DNA from: Scatosoma sp045533485
Lineage (GTDB): Bacteria; Bacillota; Clostridia; Christensenellales; Borkfalkiaceae
Length of the DNA stretch: 64,000 nt
Direction of reading: 5' to 3'
Assembly (NCBI GenBank): GCA_045533485.1
Contig: JAZSHX010000026.1
Location: 48,151-112,150 of the forward strand
The position numbers were made by a program, and so were the translations under genes. The notes below the pieces were generated by a model. It made no database searches, was not told the DNA's origin, and saw nothing but the letters and a program-made list of their open reading frames with translations. Shown here in pieces: positions 14,157 through 23,534 of this stretch; position 1 is the first letter of the stretch, and every line of letters starts with the position of its first letter.

Positions 14157-16589
14157 ATGGTGCAACTGGAAGAAATTTTACAACAACTCAATGAAGAACA
14201 GATAAAGCCCGTGTTGCAAACGGAAGGTCCGGTGCTCGTGCTTGCAGGCGCAGGCAGCGGTAAAACGCGCGTTTTAACGTCGCGGATTGCGTACTTAGTC
14301 AAAGCAAAACGCGTGCCGCCGTCGGCAATTCTTGCCATCACGTTTACCAACAAAGCGGCAAACGAAATGAAAGAGCGGCTTTCTAAAATCGTGGACGTTT
14401 CTCAATCGTGGGTGTGTACCATTCACAGCATGTGCGTGCGCATTTTGCGTATGTATGCCGATGAATGCGGTCTGCACCCGAATTTTTCCATTTACAGTGA
14501 AACGGAGCGCAACAATATCATTAAAAAATCCTTCCAAGAGTGCGATTATGACGACGATAAGCTGTTGAAATCGGTGAAATATCACGTGGCAAATGCGAAA
14601 ATGCTTGGCTTAGATCCCGAAAAATACGGTGAAGAGAACGCAGGGGAACACGATATTGACGACGTTGTAAAGGTGTACGCGCGCTATCAAAAGCATTTAC
14701 GTGAAAACAACGCGCTCGATTTCGACGATTTATTGAACGAAACACGTTTGCTTTTGAAACGAAACGCGGAAGCAAGGGAATATTTAAGCGGTAAATTCCG
14801 CTATATTTTGGTGGATGAGTTCCAAGACACCAACGGCGTGCAATACGAAATTATCAAACTGTTGGCGTCCGTGCACGGGAACTTGTTTGCCGTCGGCGAC
14901 GACGATCAGTCTATTTACGGTTGGCGCGGTGCGAAGATAGAAAATATTTTGCATTTTGAAAAGGATTTTATCGGCGCGCACGTGTTTAAGCTGGAAAGAA
15001 ATTACCGTTCCACGAAAATTATTTTGGAGCTTGCCAACACCGTAATCAAAAATAACAGCCACCGCAAAGACAAAACGCTTTGGACGGAAAACGGGCAGGG
15101 CGCAGATGCCAAGGTGTACGAAGCGGAAGAAGAAAGCGGAGAAGCGCGGTATATCGCGCATACCATTGCAGGGCTTGTCGCGCGCGGTTACGATTACAAA
15201 GATTTTGCCGTTTTGATGCGCTTGAACGCTTTGACGCGCTCGTTCGAACAAGAGTTTACGGCGGACGGTATTCCGTTTAAGGTATTCGGCGGTTTTAAGT
15301 TCTACGAACGCAAGGAAATCAAGGATTTGCTGGCGTATTTGCGCTTAATCAATAACCCGTTTGACAGCGAAGCGGCGACGCGCATTATCAATTTCCCCAA
15401 GCGCGGTATCGGCGCGAAAACGGTGGAAACGTTGCAAAATTATGCGTTTGAAAACGAATTTTCCGTGTACGACGCGTTGCTGGATTTGGATGCGCTTGGC
15501 TTTACAAGCGGTACGAAGCAAAAGCTTGCGGATTTCCGTGATTTGGTCAAGGGTTGGATTGTCGAAAGCCAAGATATGCCCGTAAACGAACTTGTCAAGA
15601 AGATAGTCGTGGATACGCGTATGCGCGAAGTGTATGCGGACGATAGCGACGAAAGCATAAATAAGCTTGCCAACGTGGAAGAATTTATCAATTCCGTGGA
15701 CGATTATTGTCGCTTGAACCCCGAAACGACGCTGAGCGATTATCTCAACCAAGTGATGCTGCTTTCCGACACCGACGAGATGGACGATAGCAACTACGTG
15801 ACGCTTGCCACCGTGCACGCCGTAAAGGGATTGGAATTTAAGTGCGTGTTCGTGTGCGGTATGGAAGAAAATATTATGCCCGTATCGCGCGCAGTGATGA
15901 ACGACGACGATATGGAAGAAGAACGGCGTTTGGCGTACGTTGCCATTACGCGCGCCAAAGAACGCATTTTCTTTACGCGCTCTAAAAGCCGTTATTTGTA
16001 CGGGAAGCGTGAACCGTCTATGCGCAGCCGCTTCTTAAAAGAGTTGTCGGCTAAGCTGGATTTGCCCAAGGAGCAACCGCGTTTGCCGATGGGCTACGGT
16101 GACTACGACGACCCCGATATGTACTCTAACGCCGCGTACGGTGGGGGCAGGTATGCGTCTAACGGCGGAAACGGCGGCTATGGGTACGGAAGAACGTACG
16201 GTGCGCAAGGGTACGATAGGGGCAATTCGTCCGTGCAACGCAGTGCTTGGAACGGCGGAAGCAGCTACGGCTCTTTTGGAAACGCAAGCGGAAAAACGTA
16301 CGGCGCAACGAATAGTTACAATGGTAACAGTAGTTACGGCGCGCGCACGAACGAACGCAAAGCAAGCGGATTTACCTACGGCGGCGCATCGGCAGTGAAT
16401 AAGCCCACGGGCGCAAGCAAGGATTTGAGCGCGTTTGCTATCGGCAAAAAGGTGCGACACCCCAAGTTTGGCGACGGCACGATTGTCGGTATGCGCGGCG
16501 TGGGGGCAAACATGATTGTAGACATCGCCTTCGAGGGGTTGGGGATAAAGCAGCTTTCCGCCAGCCTAGCACCTTTGACTATACTGTAA
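14157..16589 (+). CDS. pcrA: ATP-dependent DNA helicase, UvrD/PcrA family
   Basis: 810 residues. A superfamily 1A 3'-5' helicase acting in repair, plasmid replication and removal of RecA. Motifs in order: AGAGSGKT (Walker A), TFTNKAANEM, VDEFQDTN, DDDQSIYGWRGA, VKGLEF and AITRAKERI. The last about 50 residues (KVRHPKFGDGTIVG) form the PcrA C-terminal Tudor-like domain that contacts RNA polymerase. Between them, residues about 645-755 are an unusual Gly/Tyr/Ser/Asn-rich disordered linker. There is no ribosome site; the start fits a leaderless mRNA. Confidence 0.95.
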   Translation: MVQLEEILQQLNEEQIKPVLQTEGPVLVLAGAGSGKTRVLTSRIAYLVKAKRVPPSAILAITFTNKAANEMKERLSKIVDVSQSWVCTIHSMCVRILRMYADECGLHPNFSIYSETERNNIIKKSFQECDYDDDKLLKSVKYHVANAKMLGLDPEKYGEENAGEHDIDDVVKVYARYQKHLRENNALDFDDLLNETRLLLKRNAEAREYLSGKFRYILVDEFQDTNGVQYEIIKLLASVHGNLFAVGDDDQSIYGWRGAKIENILHFEKDFIGAHVFKLERNYRSTKIILELANTVIKNNSHRKDKTLWTENGQGADAKVYEAEEESGEARYIAHTIAGLVARGYDYKDFAVLMRLNALTRSFEQEFTADGIPFKVFGGFKFYERKEIKDLLAYLRLINNPFDSEAATRIINFPKRGIGAKTVETLQNYAFENEFSVYDALLDLDALGFTSGTKQKLADFRDLVKGWIVESQDMPVNELVKKIVVDTRMREVYADDSDESINKLANVEEFINSVDDYCRLNPETTLSDYLNQVMLLSDTDEMDDSNYVTLATVHAVKGLEFKCVFVCGMEENIMPVSRAVMNDDDMEEERRLAYVAITRAKERIFFTRSKSRYLYGKREPSMRSRFLKELSAKLDLPKEQPRLPMGYGDYDDPDMYSNAAYGGGRYASNGGNGGYGYGRTYGAQGYDRGNSSVQRSAWNGGSSYGSFGNASGKTYGATNSYNGNSSYGARTNERKASGFTYGGASAVNKPTGASKDLSAFAIGKKVRHPKFGDGTIVGMRGVGANMIVDIAFEGLGIKQLSASLAPLTIL

Positions 16590-16613
16590 GGTTAGGCGAA
16601 ATGCGTATAAGCG

Positions 16614-16738
16614 TTGCAATACTGTGTTAACCTTGCGTTTTCCCTTGGTCACGTACGCTTATGTACGCTCCCTGCGGGAAAGCCGCGGTTGCCTTGTCTT
16701 GCTTGCTTCTCCGCATTTTAACGTAGTACGGGCAAGCG
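16614..16738. repeat. Intergenic stem-loop repeat, copy A1
   Basis: Left arm GCGTTTTCCC (16635-16644) pairs with GGGAAAGCCGC (16676-16686) with one bulge; inside it CGTAC (16652-16656) pairs with GTACG (16663-16667). Conserved 3' flank CCTTGTCTTGCTTGC, then CTCCGCATTTTAACG. First member of a family found at four places in the window. The open frames running through it are artefacts. Confidence 0.7.
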
Positions 16739-16764
16739 CACAAGGGCGCATCTTCATCACAAAA

Positions 16765-16874
16765 ACGGAACTTGCCCTCAGTCACGTACGTTTGTGTACG
16801 CTCCTGTCGGGCAAACCCGTGTTTTGCGTAAATATGCAACCCTTCTCCGCATTTTAACGGTAAACGGGCAAGCG
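16765..16874. repeat. Intergenic stem-loop repeat, copy A2
   Basis: Same layout as A1, but the outer arm is TTGCCC (16772-16777) with GGGCAA (16809-16814), a compensatory change relative to A1. Inner CGTAC/GTACG stem is kept. Ends with the same CTCCGCATTTTAACG segment and ACGGGCAAGCG. Confidence 0.65.
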
Positions 16875-16919
16875 TAATCCAAGCATACAAGAAAGATAGA
16901 AAGGTGTGTCAGCGGCAAC

Positions 16920-16939
16920 CTGCCGCCGCATTTTAACGG
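16920..16939. repeat. Repeat remnant, copy A3
   Basis: Only the 3' segment GCCGCATTTTAACGG is shared with A1 and A2. It lies 35 bases before ligA. Together A1-A3 fill the 384-base gap between pcrA and ligA, which holds no gene. Confidence 0.45.
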
Positions 16940-16973
16940 TGGATAAATCATCAAACTTAAAAAGGTGGAAAAA

Positions 16974-18926
16974 ATGAACAGACAACGCGAACTTGTCGAT
17001 ATTCTCAACAAATGGGCGCACGAATATTACGTGCTGGATAACCCGACCGTATCCGATAAGGAATACGACGCTTTGTACGATGAGCTTAGAAAGCTGGAAG
17101 AGCAATCGGGCGAAGTGTATCCCGACAGCCCTACGCGCAGGGTGGGCGGAGCACCGTTAAAGGGCTTTGCACAGCACACGCATATCGCGCGTCTTTTTAG
17201 CTTGGACAAATGCGTAACGCAGGAAGAGCTGACCGCCTTTACAATGCGTGTGGAAAAGGCAATGCAGGGGGCAGGTATGCGTTCAAATTACACAGTCGAA
17301 TACAAATTCGACGGTTTGACGGTGTGCTTGACCTATGATAAAGGTGTGTTCGTGCGCGCTACGACGCGCGGAAACGGCGTGGTGGGAGAAGACGTGACGG
17401 CGCAGGTTTTGACCATCAAATCCTTCCCTTTGAAGATATCCTATCAAGGCACTTTGGAAGTGCGCGGCGAAGCGGTTATCCGTTTGTCGGTGCTGGACGA
17501 ATACAATAAAACGGCAAGTGAGCCGTTGAAGAACGCGCGCAACGCGGCGGCAGGGGCGATTAGAAATTTAGACCCGAAAATTACCAAACTGCGCCGCCCC
17601 GATATTTATTTTTACGACGTCAATTATACGTCGGGCGGGGAAGAAATGTCGCAGGTGCAAGCGCACGATTTTTTAGTGCAAGAAGGGTTCAAGGTGTTCC
17701 CGTATTTCAAGGTTTGCCAAACGGGCGAAGAAGTGCTTGCCGCTATCGATGAAATTCAAACGCAGCGCAAGCAAATCGACGTGTTGACGGACGGCGCTGT
17801 CATTAAAGTGGATAACGTGGCGCTCCGCGAAGATATGGGCTTTACCGATAAATTCCCCCGTTGGGCGATGGCGTATAAATTTGAAGCGGAAGAAGTGACG
17901 ACGATTATCGACGACGTTATTTGGCAGGTGGGCAGAACGGGTAAATTGACGCCCCTTGCGCTTTTACAGCCCGTAGAGCTTGCAGGCGTAACGGTATCAC
18001 GCGCCACCTTGAACAATTACGGCGATATTTTGCGCAAGGACGTGAAATTACACTCACGCGTGCTTGTCCGCCGTTCTAACGAAGTTATCCCCGAAATTTT
18101 GGGCGCGACGGAGCACAACGAACACAGCGTTGACGTGCAAAAGCCCACGCATTGTCCTGCGTGCGGCAGTGAACTGAAAGAAACGGGCGCGCATTTGTTC
18201 TGTCCTAACCGCGGTTGTGAGCCGCGTATCGTGGCGAAGCTGGATCATTACGCAAGCAAAAACGCGATGGATATCGACGGGCTTTCCGAAAGCACGGCGT
18301 TGATGCTGGTGCAAAAAAAAGGCGTGAAAAACTTTTCCGATTTATACGCGTTGACGGCGGAAGATTTGAAAGAGTTGGACGGATTTAAGGAGAAAAAAAT
18401 CAACAATTTGCTCACGGCGATTGAGAAAAGCAAAACGCCTACGCTGGACGCATTTTTCTTTGCTATCGGCATAGACGGGGTAGGCAGGGTTGCGGCGAAA
18501 GACCTTGCAAGCCGTTTTTCGTCCCTTGAAAATTTGCAAAAAGCGACGGTGGAAGAGCTGGTTGCGCTGGATAACGTGGGGGAAATTACCGCAAACGATA
18601 TCGTGGCGTATTTTGCCGATGAAGAAAACGTAAAAGAGCTTGCTTCGTTGCAACAGGCAGGCGTTGCGCCCGTGTGGACGAATGAAAAAAAGCAAGGCGT
18701 ATTTTCGGGGCAAACGGTGGTGCTGACGGGTACGCTCAACGCATTTAAGCGCAGTCAGGCGCAAAAGCTTATCGAAGAGCGCGGCGGAACGTGCGGTTCG
18801 TCGGTGACGGCAAAAACGACGCTGGTGCTGGCAGGCGAAGAAGCAGGCAGTAAATTAGACAAAGCCAAAAAACTGGGCATCAAAATTATCGGCGAAGAAG
18901 AATTTAAGAAAATGTTGGAAGAATAA
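16974..18926 (+). CDS. ligA: NAD-dependent DNA ligase
   Basis: 650 residues, full length. It seals nicks in DNA using NAD+ as adenylate donor. Domains: Ia (EYYVLDNPTVSD), adenylation domain with lysine motif EYKFDG near residue 110, OB fold, Cys4 zinc finger (CPACG and CPNRGC) near residues 395-420, helix-hairpin-helix repeats and a C-terminal BRCT domain. I take the ATG at 16974, five bases after AAGGTGG, not the in-frame GTG at 16965 that lies inside that site. Confidence 0.96.
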   Translation: MNRQRELVDILNKWAHEYYVLDNPTVSDKEYDALYDELRKLEEQSGEVYPDSPTRRVGGAPLKGFAQHTHIARLFSLDKCVTQEELTAFTMRVEKAMQGAGMRSNYTVEYKFDGLTVCLTYDKGVFVRATTRGNGVVGEDVTAQVLTIKSFPLKISYQGTLEVRGEAVIRLSVLDEYNKTASEPLKNARNAAAGAIRNLDPKITKLRRPDIYFYDVNYTSGGEEMSQVQAHDFLVQEGFKVFPYFKVCQTGEEVLAAIDEIQTQRKQIDVLTDGAVIKVDNVALREDMGFTDKFPRWAMAYKFEAEEVTTIIDDVIWQVGRTGKLTPLALLQPVELAGVTVSRATLNNYGDILRKDVKLHSRVLVRRSNEVIPEILGATEHNEHSVDVQKPTHCPACGSELKETGAHLFCPNRGCEPRIVAKLDHYASKNAMDIDGLSESTALMLVQKKGVKNFSDLYALTAEDLKELDGFKEKKINNLLTAIEKSKTPTLDAFFFAIGIDGVGRVAAKDLASRFSSLENLQKATVEELVALDNVGEITANDIVAYFADEENVKELASLQQAGVAPVWTNEKKQGVFSGQTVVLTGTLNAFKRSQAQKLIEERGGTCGSSVTAKTTLVLAGEEAGSKLDKAKKLGIKIIGEEEFKKMLEE

Positions 18927-18929
18927 TAC

Positions 18930-18960
18930 AAAACACTCCGCGAAAAAGACGGAGTGTTTT
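18930..18960. terminator. Intrinsic terminator after ligA
   Basis: Perfect 11-bp stem AAAACACTCCG (18930-18940) with CGGAGTGTTTT (18950-18960), followed by CTCTCTTTTTTG. Confidence 0.85.
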
Positions 18961-19003
18961 CTCTCTTTTTTGTAAAAAAGAGAAGAAAAGTGCGCAATAG
19001 CCC

Positions 19004-19032
19004 TTGCATTTTTCAAAAATATTTGCTATAAT
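19004..19032 (+). promoter_or_regulatory. Promoter for the yicC-gmk-rpoZ-priA unit
   Basis: TTGCAT at 19004-19009, 17-base spacer, TATAAT at 19027-19032, 45 bases before the yicC start. Confidence 0.75.
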
Positions 19033-19077
19033 AGGGTAACTCTTATCAGTGAAAGCAAAAAAGAAGGTAAAAAGCGT

Positions 19078-19953
19078 ATGTGGAGCATGACGGGGTACGG
19101 CAAAGGGACGTACGATGAAGGCGGCATTGAGCTGACCTGTGAAATGAAAACGGTGAACAACCGCTATTTGGACGCGTCCATCAAAGCGCCCAGATTGTTT
19201 GCGGCGCACGAAGAAGCCGTGCGTTCGCTTATCAAAGAAAAAATGACGCGCGGTCACGTAGACGTGTTTATTTCGTTAAAGGACAAGCGCGAAAAGCCAA
19301 CGGCGCTTACCACCGATATGGCGCTTGCAAGCGCGTACGTGGCGGCGGCGAAAGCACTCAAAGAAGCGTTTCCCGATTTGACGGACGATATCACGCTTTC
19401 TTCCGTAATCCGCTATCCCGAAGTGTTGAAAGCGGAAGACACGCAAACGTTGGACGAAGCGTTGATTACCGCTTTGACGACGGCGGTGAAAGCTGCGCTG
19501 GAAAACTTGAACGCAATGCGTAAAGTGGAAGGGGAAAAACTCAAAGCAGATATGCTTGCGCGCATGGCGGAAATCGAAAAGCTGGTGGAAAAGGTTGCGG
19601 AGCGTGCGCCTTTGGTTGCCGCGGCATATAAGGAACGCTTGACGACGCGCGTAAAGGAATATTTAGACGGTACGCAAATTGACGAAAACCGTATTTTGAC
19701 GGAAGTTGCCGTGTTTACAGACAAGAGCAATATCGACGAAGAATTGACGCGTTTGCGTTCGCATATCGAACAGTTTAGAAGCATTTGCGAAGAAGGCGTA
19801 GTGGGCAGAAAGCTGGATTTCTTGGTGCAGGAATTTAACCGCGAAGCTAACACTACTTGTTCCAAGAGCAACGACGTGACGATTACCCGTCTTGGCTTGG
19901 CGCTTAAAAACGAAATTGAAAAAATCCGCGAGCAAGTGCAAAACGTGGAATAA
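19078..19953 (+). CDS. yicC: YicC family endoribonuclease
   Basis: 291 residues. The N-terminus MWSMTGYGKGTY and TVNNRYLD, and the C-terminal EFNREANTTCSKSND with LGLALKNEIEKIREQ, are diagnostic of YicC/YloC, a metal-dependent endoribonuclease family. It heads the conserved order yicC-gmk-rpoZ-priA, as in Bacillus. Start ATG follows GAAGGTAAAAAGCGT. Confidence 0.93.
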   Translation: MWSMTGYGKGTYDEGGIELTCEMKTVNNRYLDASIKAPRLFAAHEEAVRSLIKEKMTRGHVDVFISLKDKREKPTALTTDMALASAYVAAAKALKEAFPDLTDDITLSSVIRYPEVLKAEDTQTLDEALITALTTAVKAALENLNAMRKVEGEKLKADMLARMAEIEKLVEKVAERAPLVAAAYKERLTTRVKEYLDGTQIDENRILTEVAVFTDKSNIDEELTRLRSHIEQFRSICEEGVVGRKLDFLVQEFNREANTTCSKSNDVTITRLGLALKNEIEKIREQVQNVE

Positions 19954-19974
19954 AAATACATAGAGAGAAAGATT

Positions 19975-20529
19975 ATGAAAGGTGTTCTTTTAGCGGTATC
20001 CGGCCCGTCGGGGGTGGGCAAGGGTACGATGGTGAAAACGTTGATAGCGCGTCGAAAAGACGTGGTGGAATCGGTCTCCTGCACTACGCGCGCGCCGCGC
20101 GAAGGCGAAGTGCACGGCAAGCATTATTTTTTTCTTTCCAAGGAAGAATTTACGCGCCGTATTCAAGAAGACGATTTTTTGGAATATGACGAGCATTTCG
20201 GCAATTACTACGGTACGCCCAAATCGTTTGTTAGAGAAACGCTGAAAGAAAAATCCGTGATTATGGAAATCGACGTGGTGGGGGCAAAGCTTGCGAAAAA
20301 GAGCTTCCCCGAGTGCGTGCTGGTGATGGTCGTGCCCCCGTCTTTGGAAGAACTCAAACGCCGTTTGCAAGGGCGCGGTTCGGAAACGGAAGAACAAATT
20401 TTGGGCAGACTGCAACGTATGGAATACGAACTTTCGCATTTGGATGCATACGATTACGTAATCGTCAACGACGATTTGGAAACGGCAATCCAAACGCTAG
20501 AAAATATTATTGATGAACGAAAAAAGTAA
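19975..20529 (+). CDS. gmk: Guanylate kinase
   Basis: 184 residues. It phosphorylates GMP to GDP with ATP. Walker A SGPSGVGKGT lies at residues 9-18 and the GMP-binding region SCTTRAPREGEVHGKHY follows. The VVPPSLEELKRRLQGRG lid segment is normal. It is 21 bases after yicC. Confidence 0.96.
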   Translation: MKGVLLAVSGPSGVGKGTMVKTLIARRKDVVESVSCTTRAPREGEVHGKHYFFLSKEEFTRRIQEDDFLEYDEHFGNYYGTPKSFVRETLKEKSVIMEIDVVGAKLAKKSFPECVLVMVVPPSLEELKRRLQGRGSETEEQILGRLQRMEYELSHLDAYDYVIVNDDLETAIQTLENIIDERKK

Positions 20530-20555
20530 AAAACACATAAAGGAGTGAAAAATAT

Positions 20556-20777
20556 ATGATTAACGAACCTTCGGTTGACGAAATGATCAGAAAGCTTGGT
20601 AAGGAAGACGACCCCATTTCCCGTTACGCGCTTTGCACGGTTGCGGCAAAACGCGCGCGTCAAATTATTGAAACGGAAAGAAATGCCGGTGCAACGGACT
20701 CTACGGGTAAGGACAAAGAACTTTTGGCTGCATGCAAGGATATTGCGGAAGGCAGAGTTGTAATCGCAAAAGAGTAA
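20556..20777 (+). CDS. rpoZ: RNA polymerase omega subunit
   Basis: 73 residues. The N-terminal EPSVDEMIRKLG followed by SRYALCTVAAKRARQI is the omega signature; the subunit helps assemble and stabilise core RNA polymerase. AAAGGAG ribosome site. Directly downstream one expects coaBC (dfp) by Bacillus order, but priA follows instead. Confidence 0.93.
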   Translation: MINEPSVDEMIRKLGKEDDPISRYALCTVAAKRARQIIETERNAGATDSTGKDKELLAACKDIAEGRVVIAKE

Positions 20778-20865
20778 ACGAACGTGAGAAATTGTCTGTC
20801 AAGGCAATTTCTTATGCTTTATGCTTGGCAAAATCATAAAGCGCATAACCAAAAGGAGCGAACAA

Positions 20866-23040
20866 ATGATAGCGGAAGTGATTGTCGACATCGCGGCAAG
20901 CGAAACGGACAGAATATTCGATTATCTCTGCGACGATACAACGGTCGTTGGCAGCCGCGTTCGCGCGCCCTTTGGCGGAAAAACCGTGCCGGGGTTTGTT
21001 ATGCGTTTGAAAGAAAGCAGCGATTATCCTTTGGATAAGCTGAAAAAGGTGCTGCCTTGCGAAGACGAATTGCCTGCGCTCAACGCCGAAAGTTTGTCGC
21101 TTGCGGAAAAAATCACCGCGCGTTACCGCGTGCCTAAGGCGCTCACTCTGCGGTTGTTTTTGCCTACCGAAATGCGGACGGGAAAGGTGCGTGAGCTGAT
21201 GCGTAATTACGCGGAGCTTACCGTGCCGTTTGAAAGCATGCAATTTCGCGCGTCGGCGAAAAATCAACAGGGCGCGGCGGAGTTTTTGCGCGATAACGGC
21301 AAAAGCGATTGCGCGCGGCTCAACGAAATGTTCCCCGGGGGCGTGTCGGGCTTGGGAAAAAAGGGCTACGTGCGTATTACCAAGGAGCAAATTTTGCGCG
21401 ATCCGTACAAGAGTATGGAAAACGGCTATCAACAAAGAACGCTGACGGACGATCAAAACCACGCCGTACAAACCATTTTGACGGACGAAAGAACGGTACA
21501 GCTTGTACACGGCGTTACGGGCAGTGGGAAAACGGAAATTTATTTGACCTTGATTGCGCAGTGCTTACAGCAGGGCAAAAGCTCTATCTTTTTAGTGCCT
21601 GAAATTTCGCTTACTCCGCAAATGCTTTCGCAGCTTCGTGCGCGGTTTGGCAAAAACGCGGCGATTTTGCACAGCGGACTTTCCGCAGGGGAGCGTTTTG
21701 ACGAGTGGTGGCGTTTGCGCACAGGCGAAGCGAAAATCGCGATCGGTGCGCGCAGTGCTATCTTTGCGCCCTTGGAAAACTTGGGTGTGATTATCATTGA
21801 CGAAGAACACGACGCAAGCTACGCAAGCGAAACTGCGCCCAGATATAACACGTTCGACGTGGCGCTATTAAGAGCAAAACGCAACCGTTGCAAGCTGGTT
21901 TTGGGCAGTGCAACGCCGTCGGTGGATACCTATAAACGCGCCAAGGAAGGGGAATTTTCGTTGATACGCTTGGAAAAACGTATCAATCAAAAGCCGATGC
22001 CGGAAATCGTGATTGCCGATATGCGCAGGGAAGTGCGCAGGGGGAACAATTCGGCTTTTTCGGGCGCGCTCAAAGAAGAAATTGAGAAATGTTTGGCGGC
22101 GGACAAGCAAGCTATTTTGTTTTTGAACAGGCGCGGCTATTCGCAAACGGTGATTTGTAAGGAGTGCGGCTACGTGGCAAAATGCCAAGCGTGTGACGTT
22201 TCGCTTACTTATCATAAGGATGAAGATTGCTTGAAATGCCATTATTGCGGCAGCAAATATAATATGCTTTCCGCTTGTCCCGATTGCGGTGGGAAAAAGC
22301 TTTCTTACGCAGGCACGGGCACGCAGCGCGTGGTTGCTGATTTGCAAAAGCTGTATCCGTCCGCGCGTATACTGCGCATGGATAACGATACGACGAGCGG
22401 CAAGGAAGGGCATTATAAAATTTTGAAAACGTTTGCGGAGCACAAGGCGGATATTTTGGTCGGCACGCAAATGATTGCTAAGGGGCACGATTTCCCGTCC
22501 GTTACGCTGGTGGGTATTTTGGATGCGGATATGAGCTTGCATTTTTCTGATTACAGAAGCGGAGAGCGGACGTTCCAGCTGTTGACGCAGGTGGCAGGCA
22601 GAAGCGGCAGAGCCAACGAAAAGGGCAAAGTGGTGTTGCAAACGTTCGATCCCGAAAACGAAGTGCTACGCTATGCCATCGATTACGATTTTGAAGGGTT
22701 TTACCAAAACGAAATATCCCTGCGCGCGGCAATGGCGTTTCCGCCCTTTTCCAAAATCGTGCGCGTGCTGGTGACGGGCGAAGACGATAAAAAGACGGTG
22801 GAAGCGCTCAAGGAAGTGTATATGGGGCTGGAAGCAATCGCGACGGAAAACGCGGAGAAATTCCTGTTCTTTAACAAGATGCGCGCGCCCATTAAAAAGA
22901 TACAAAACAAGCATAGATATCAAGTGCTGATGCGGCTTTGCGATACGTCGGTTTTGCCGCAAATTTACGAAGTTTGCGCGCAGGCGCGGAGCAAAGACGC
23001 GCTTGTGTCCGTGGAAGAAAATCCGTCGAATATGACGTAA
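20866..23040 (+). CDS. priA: Primosomal replication restart helicase PriA
   Basis: 724 residues. It reloads the replisome at stalled forks. Helicase motifs include VTGSGKTEIY (Walker A, near residue 225), IIIDEEHDASY (DEEH) and GRSGR; a zinc-binding module with eight cysteines (CKECGYVAKCQACD, then CHYCG and CPDCGG) lies near residues 440-500. I start at the ATG at 20866 behind AAAAGGAGCG. It precedes def and fmt, the usual order. Confidence 0.95.
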   Translation: MIAEVIVDIAASETDRIFDYLCDDTTVVGSRVRAPFGGKTVPGFVMRLKESSDYPLDKLKKVLPCEDELPALNAESLSLAEKITARYRVPKALTLRLFLPTEMRTGKVRELMRNYAELTVPFESMQFRASAKNQQGAAEFLRDNGKSDCARLNEMFPGGVSGLGKKGYVRITKEQILRDPYKSMENGYQQRTLTDDQNHAVQTILTDERTVQLVHGVTGSGKTEIYLTLIAQCLQQGKSSIFLVPEISLTPQMLSQLRARFGKNAAILHSGLSAGERFDEWWRLRTGEAKIAIGARSAIFAPLENLGVIIIDEEHDASYASETAPRYNTFDVALLRAKRNRCKLVLGSATPSVDTYKRAKEGEFSLIRLEKRINQKPMPEIVIADMRREVRRGNNSAFSGALKEEIEKCLAADKQAILFLNRRGYSQTVICKECGYVAKCQACDVSLTYHKDEDCLKCHYCGSKYNMLSACPDCGGKKLSYAGTGTQRVVADLQKLYPSARILRMDNDTTSGKEGHYKILKTFAEHKADILVGTQMIAKGHDFPSVTLVGILDADMSLHFSDYRSGERTFQLLTQVAGRSGRANEKGKVVLQTFDPENEVLRYAIDYDFEGFYQNEISLRAAMAFPPFSKIVRVLVTGEDDKKTVEALKEVYMGLEAIATENAEKFLFFNKMRAPIKKIQNKHRYQVLMRLCDTSVLPQIYEVCAQARSKDALVSVEENPSNMT

Positions 23041-23065
23041 TAACAAAGGGTAAGGAGAAAGAAAA

Positions 23066-23518
23066 ATGGCGATACGAAACGTGGTACAGGTTGGCGACGA
23101 CGTGTTAAGGCAAAGATGCTTTGCAGTGGAGAATTTCGATGAGCAGCTTGCCAAACTGTTAGATGATATGAAGGATACCGTGAAAAAGGAGCAGGGCGCA
23201 GGGCTTGCCGCACCGCAAGTGGGCATTTTACGCCGTGTGGCGGTCGTGGACGTGGAAGAAGGGTATTTTGAGTTTATCAACCCCGTAATTACCCAACAAA
23301 AAGGCGAACAAACGGGCTGGGAAGGCTGTCTTTCCGTACGTGGGAAAAGCGGCGTAGTTTCCCGTCCTATGAAGGTGACGCTTAGCTATCAAGACAGAAC
23401 GGGCGAAAAACATATCTTAAAAGCTAAAGGATTTTTCGCGCGCGCGATTTGCCATGAGCTTGACCATTTGGACGGCGTGTTGTATATAGACAAAGCAACA
23501 CATATCGAAAAAGCTTAA
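23066..23518 (+). CDS. def: Peptide deformylase
   Basis: 150 residues. It removes the formyl group from N-terminal methionine of new proteins. All three motifs are present: GAGLAAPQVG, EGCLSV and HELDH (metal ligands Cys, His, His). It acts in the opposite direction to Fmt, encoded 295 bases downstream past two repeats. Confidence 0.96.
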   Translation: MAIRNVVQVGDDVLRQRCFAVENFDEQLAKLLDDMKDTVKKEQGAGLAAPQVGILRRVAVVDVEEGYFEFINPVITQQKGEQTGWEGCLSVRGKSGVVSRPMKVTLSYQDRTGEKHILKAKGFFARAICHELDHLDGVLYIDKATHIEKA

Positions 23519-23534
23519 AACGACTTATATGCTT

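Noticed and set aside
16624..16890. Open frames on both strands between pcrA and ligA
   Set aside because: They run through the stem-loop repeats; the peptide pattern GAY..VRDQ recurs at other copies only because the DNA repeat does, and some copies have stops.
16614..16939. CRISPR array
   Set aside because: The repeats are about 110-125 bases, imperfect, without uniform spacers, and no cas gene is present.
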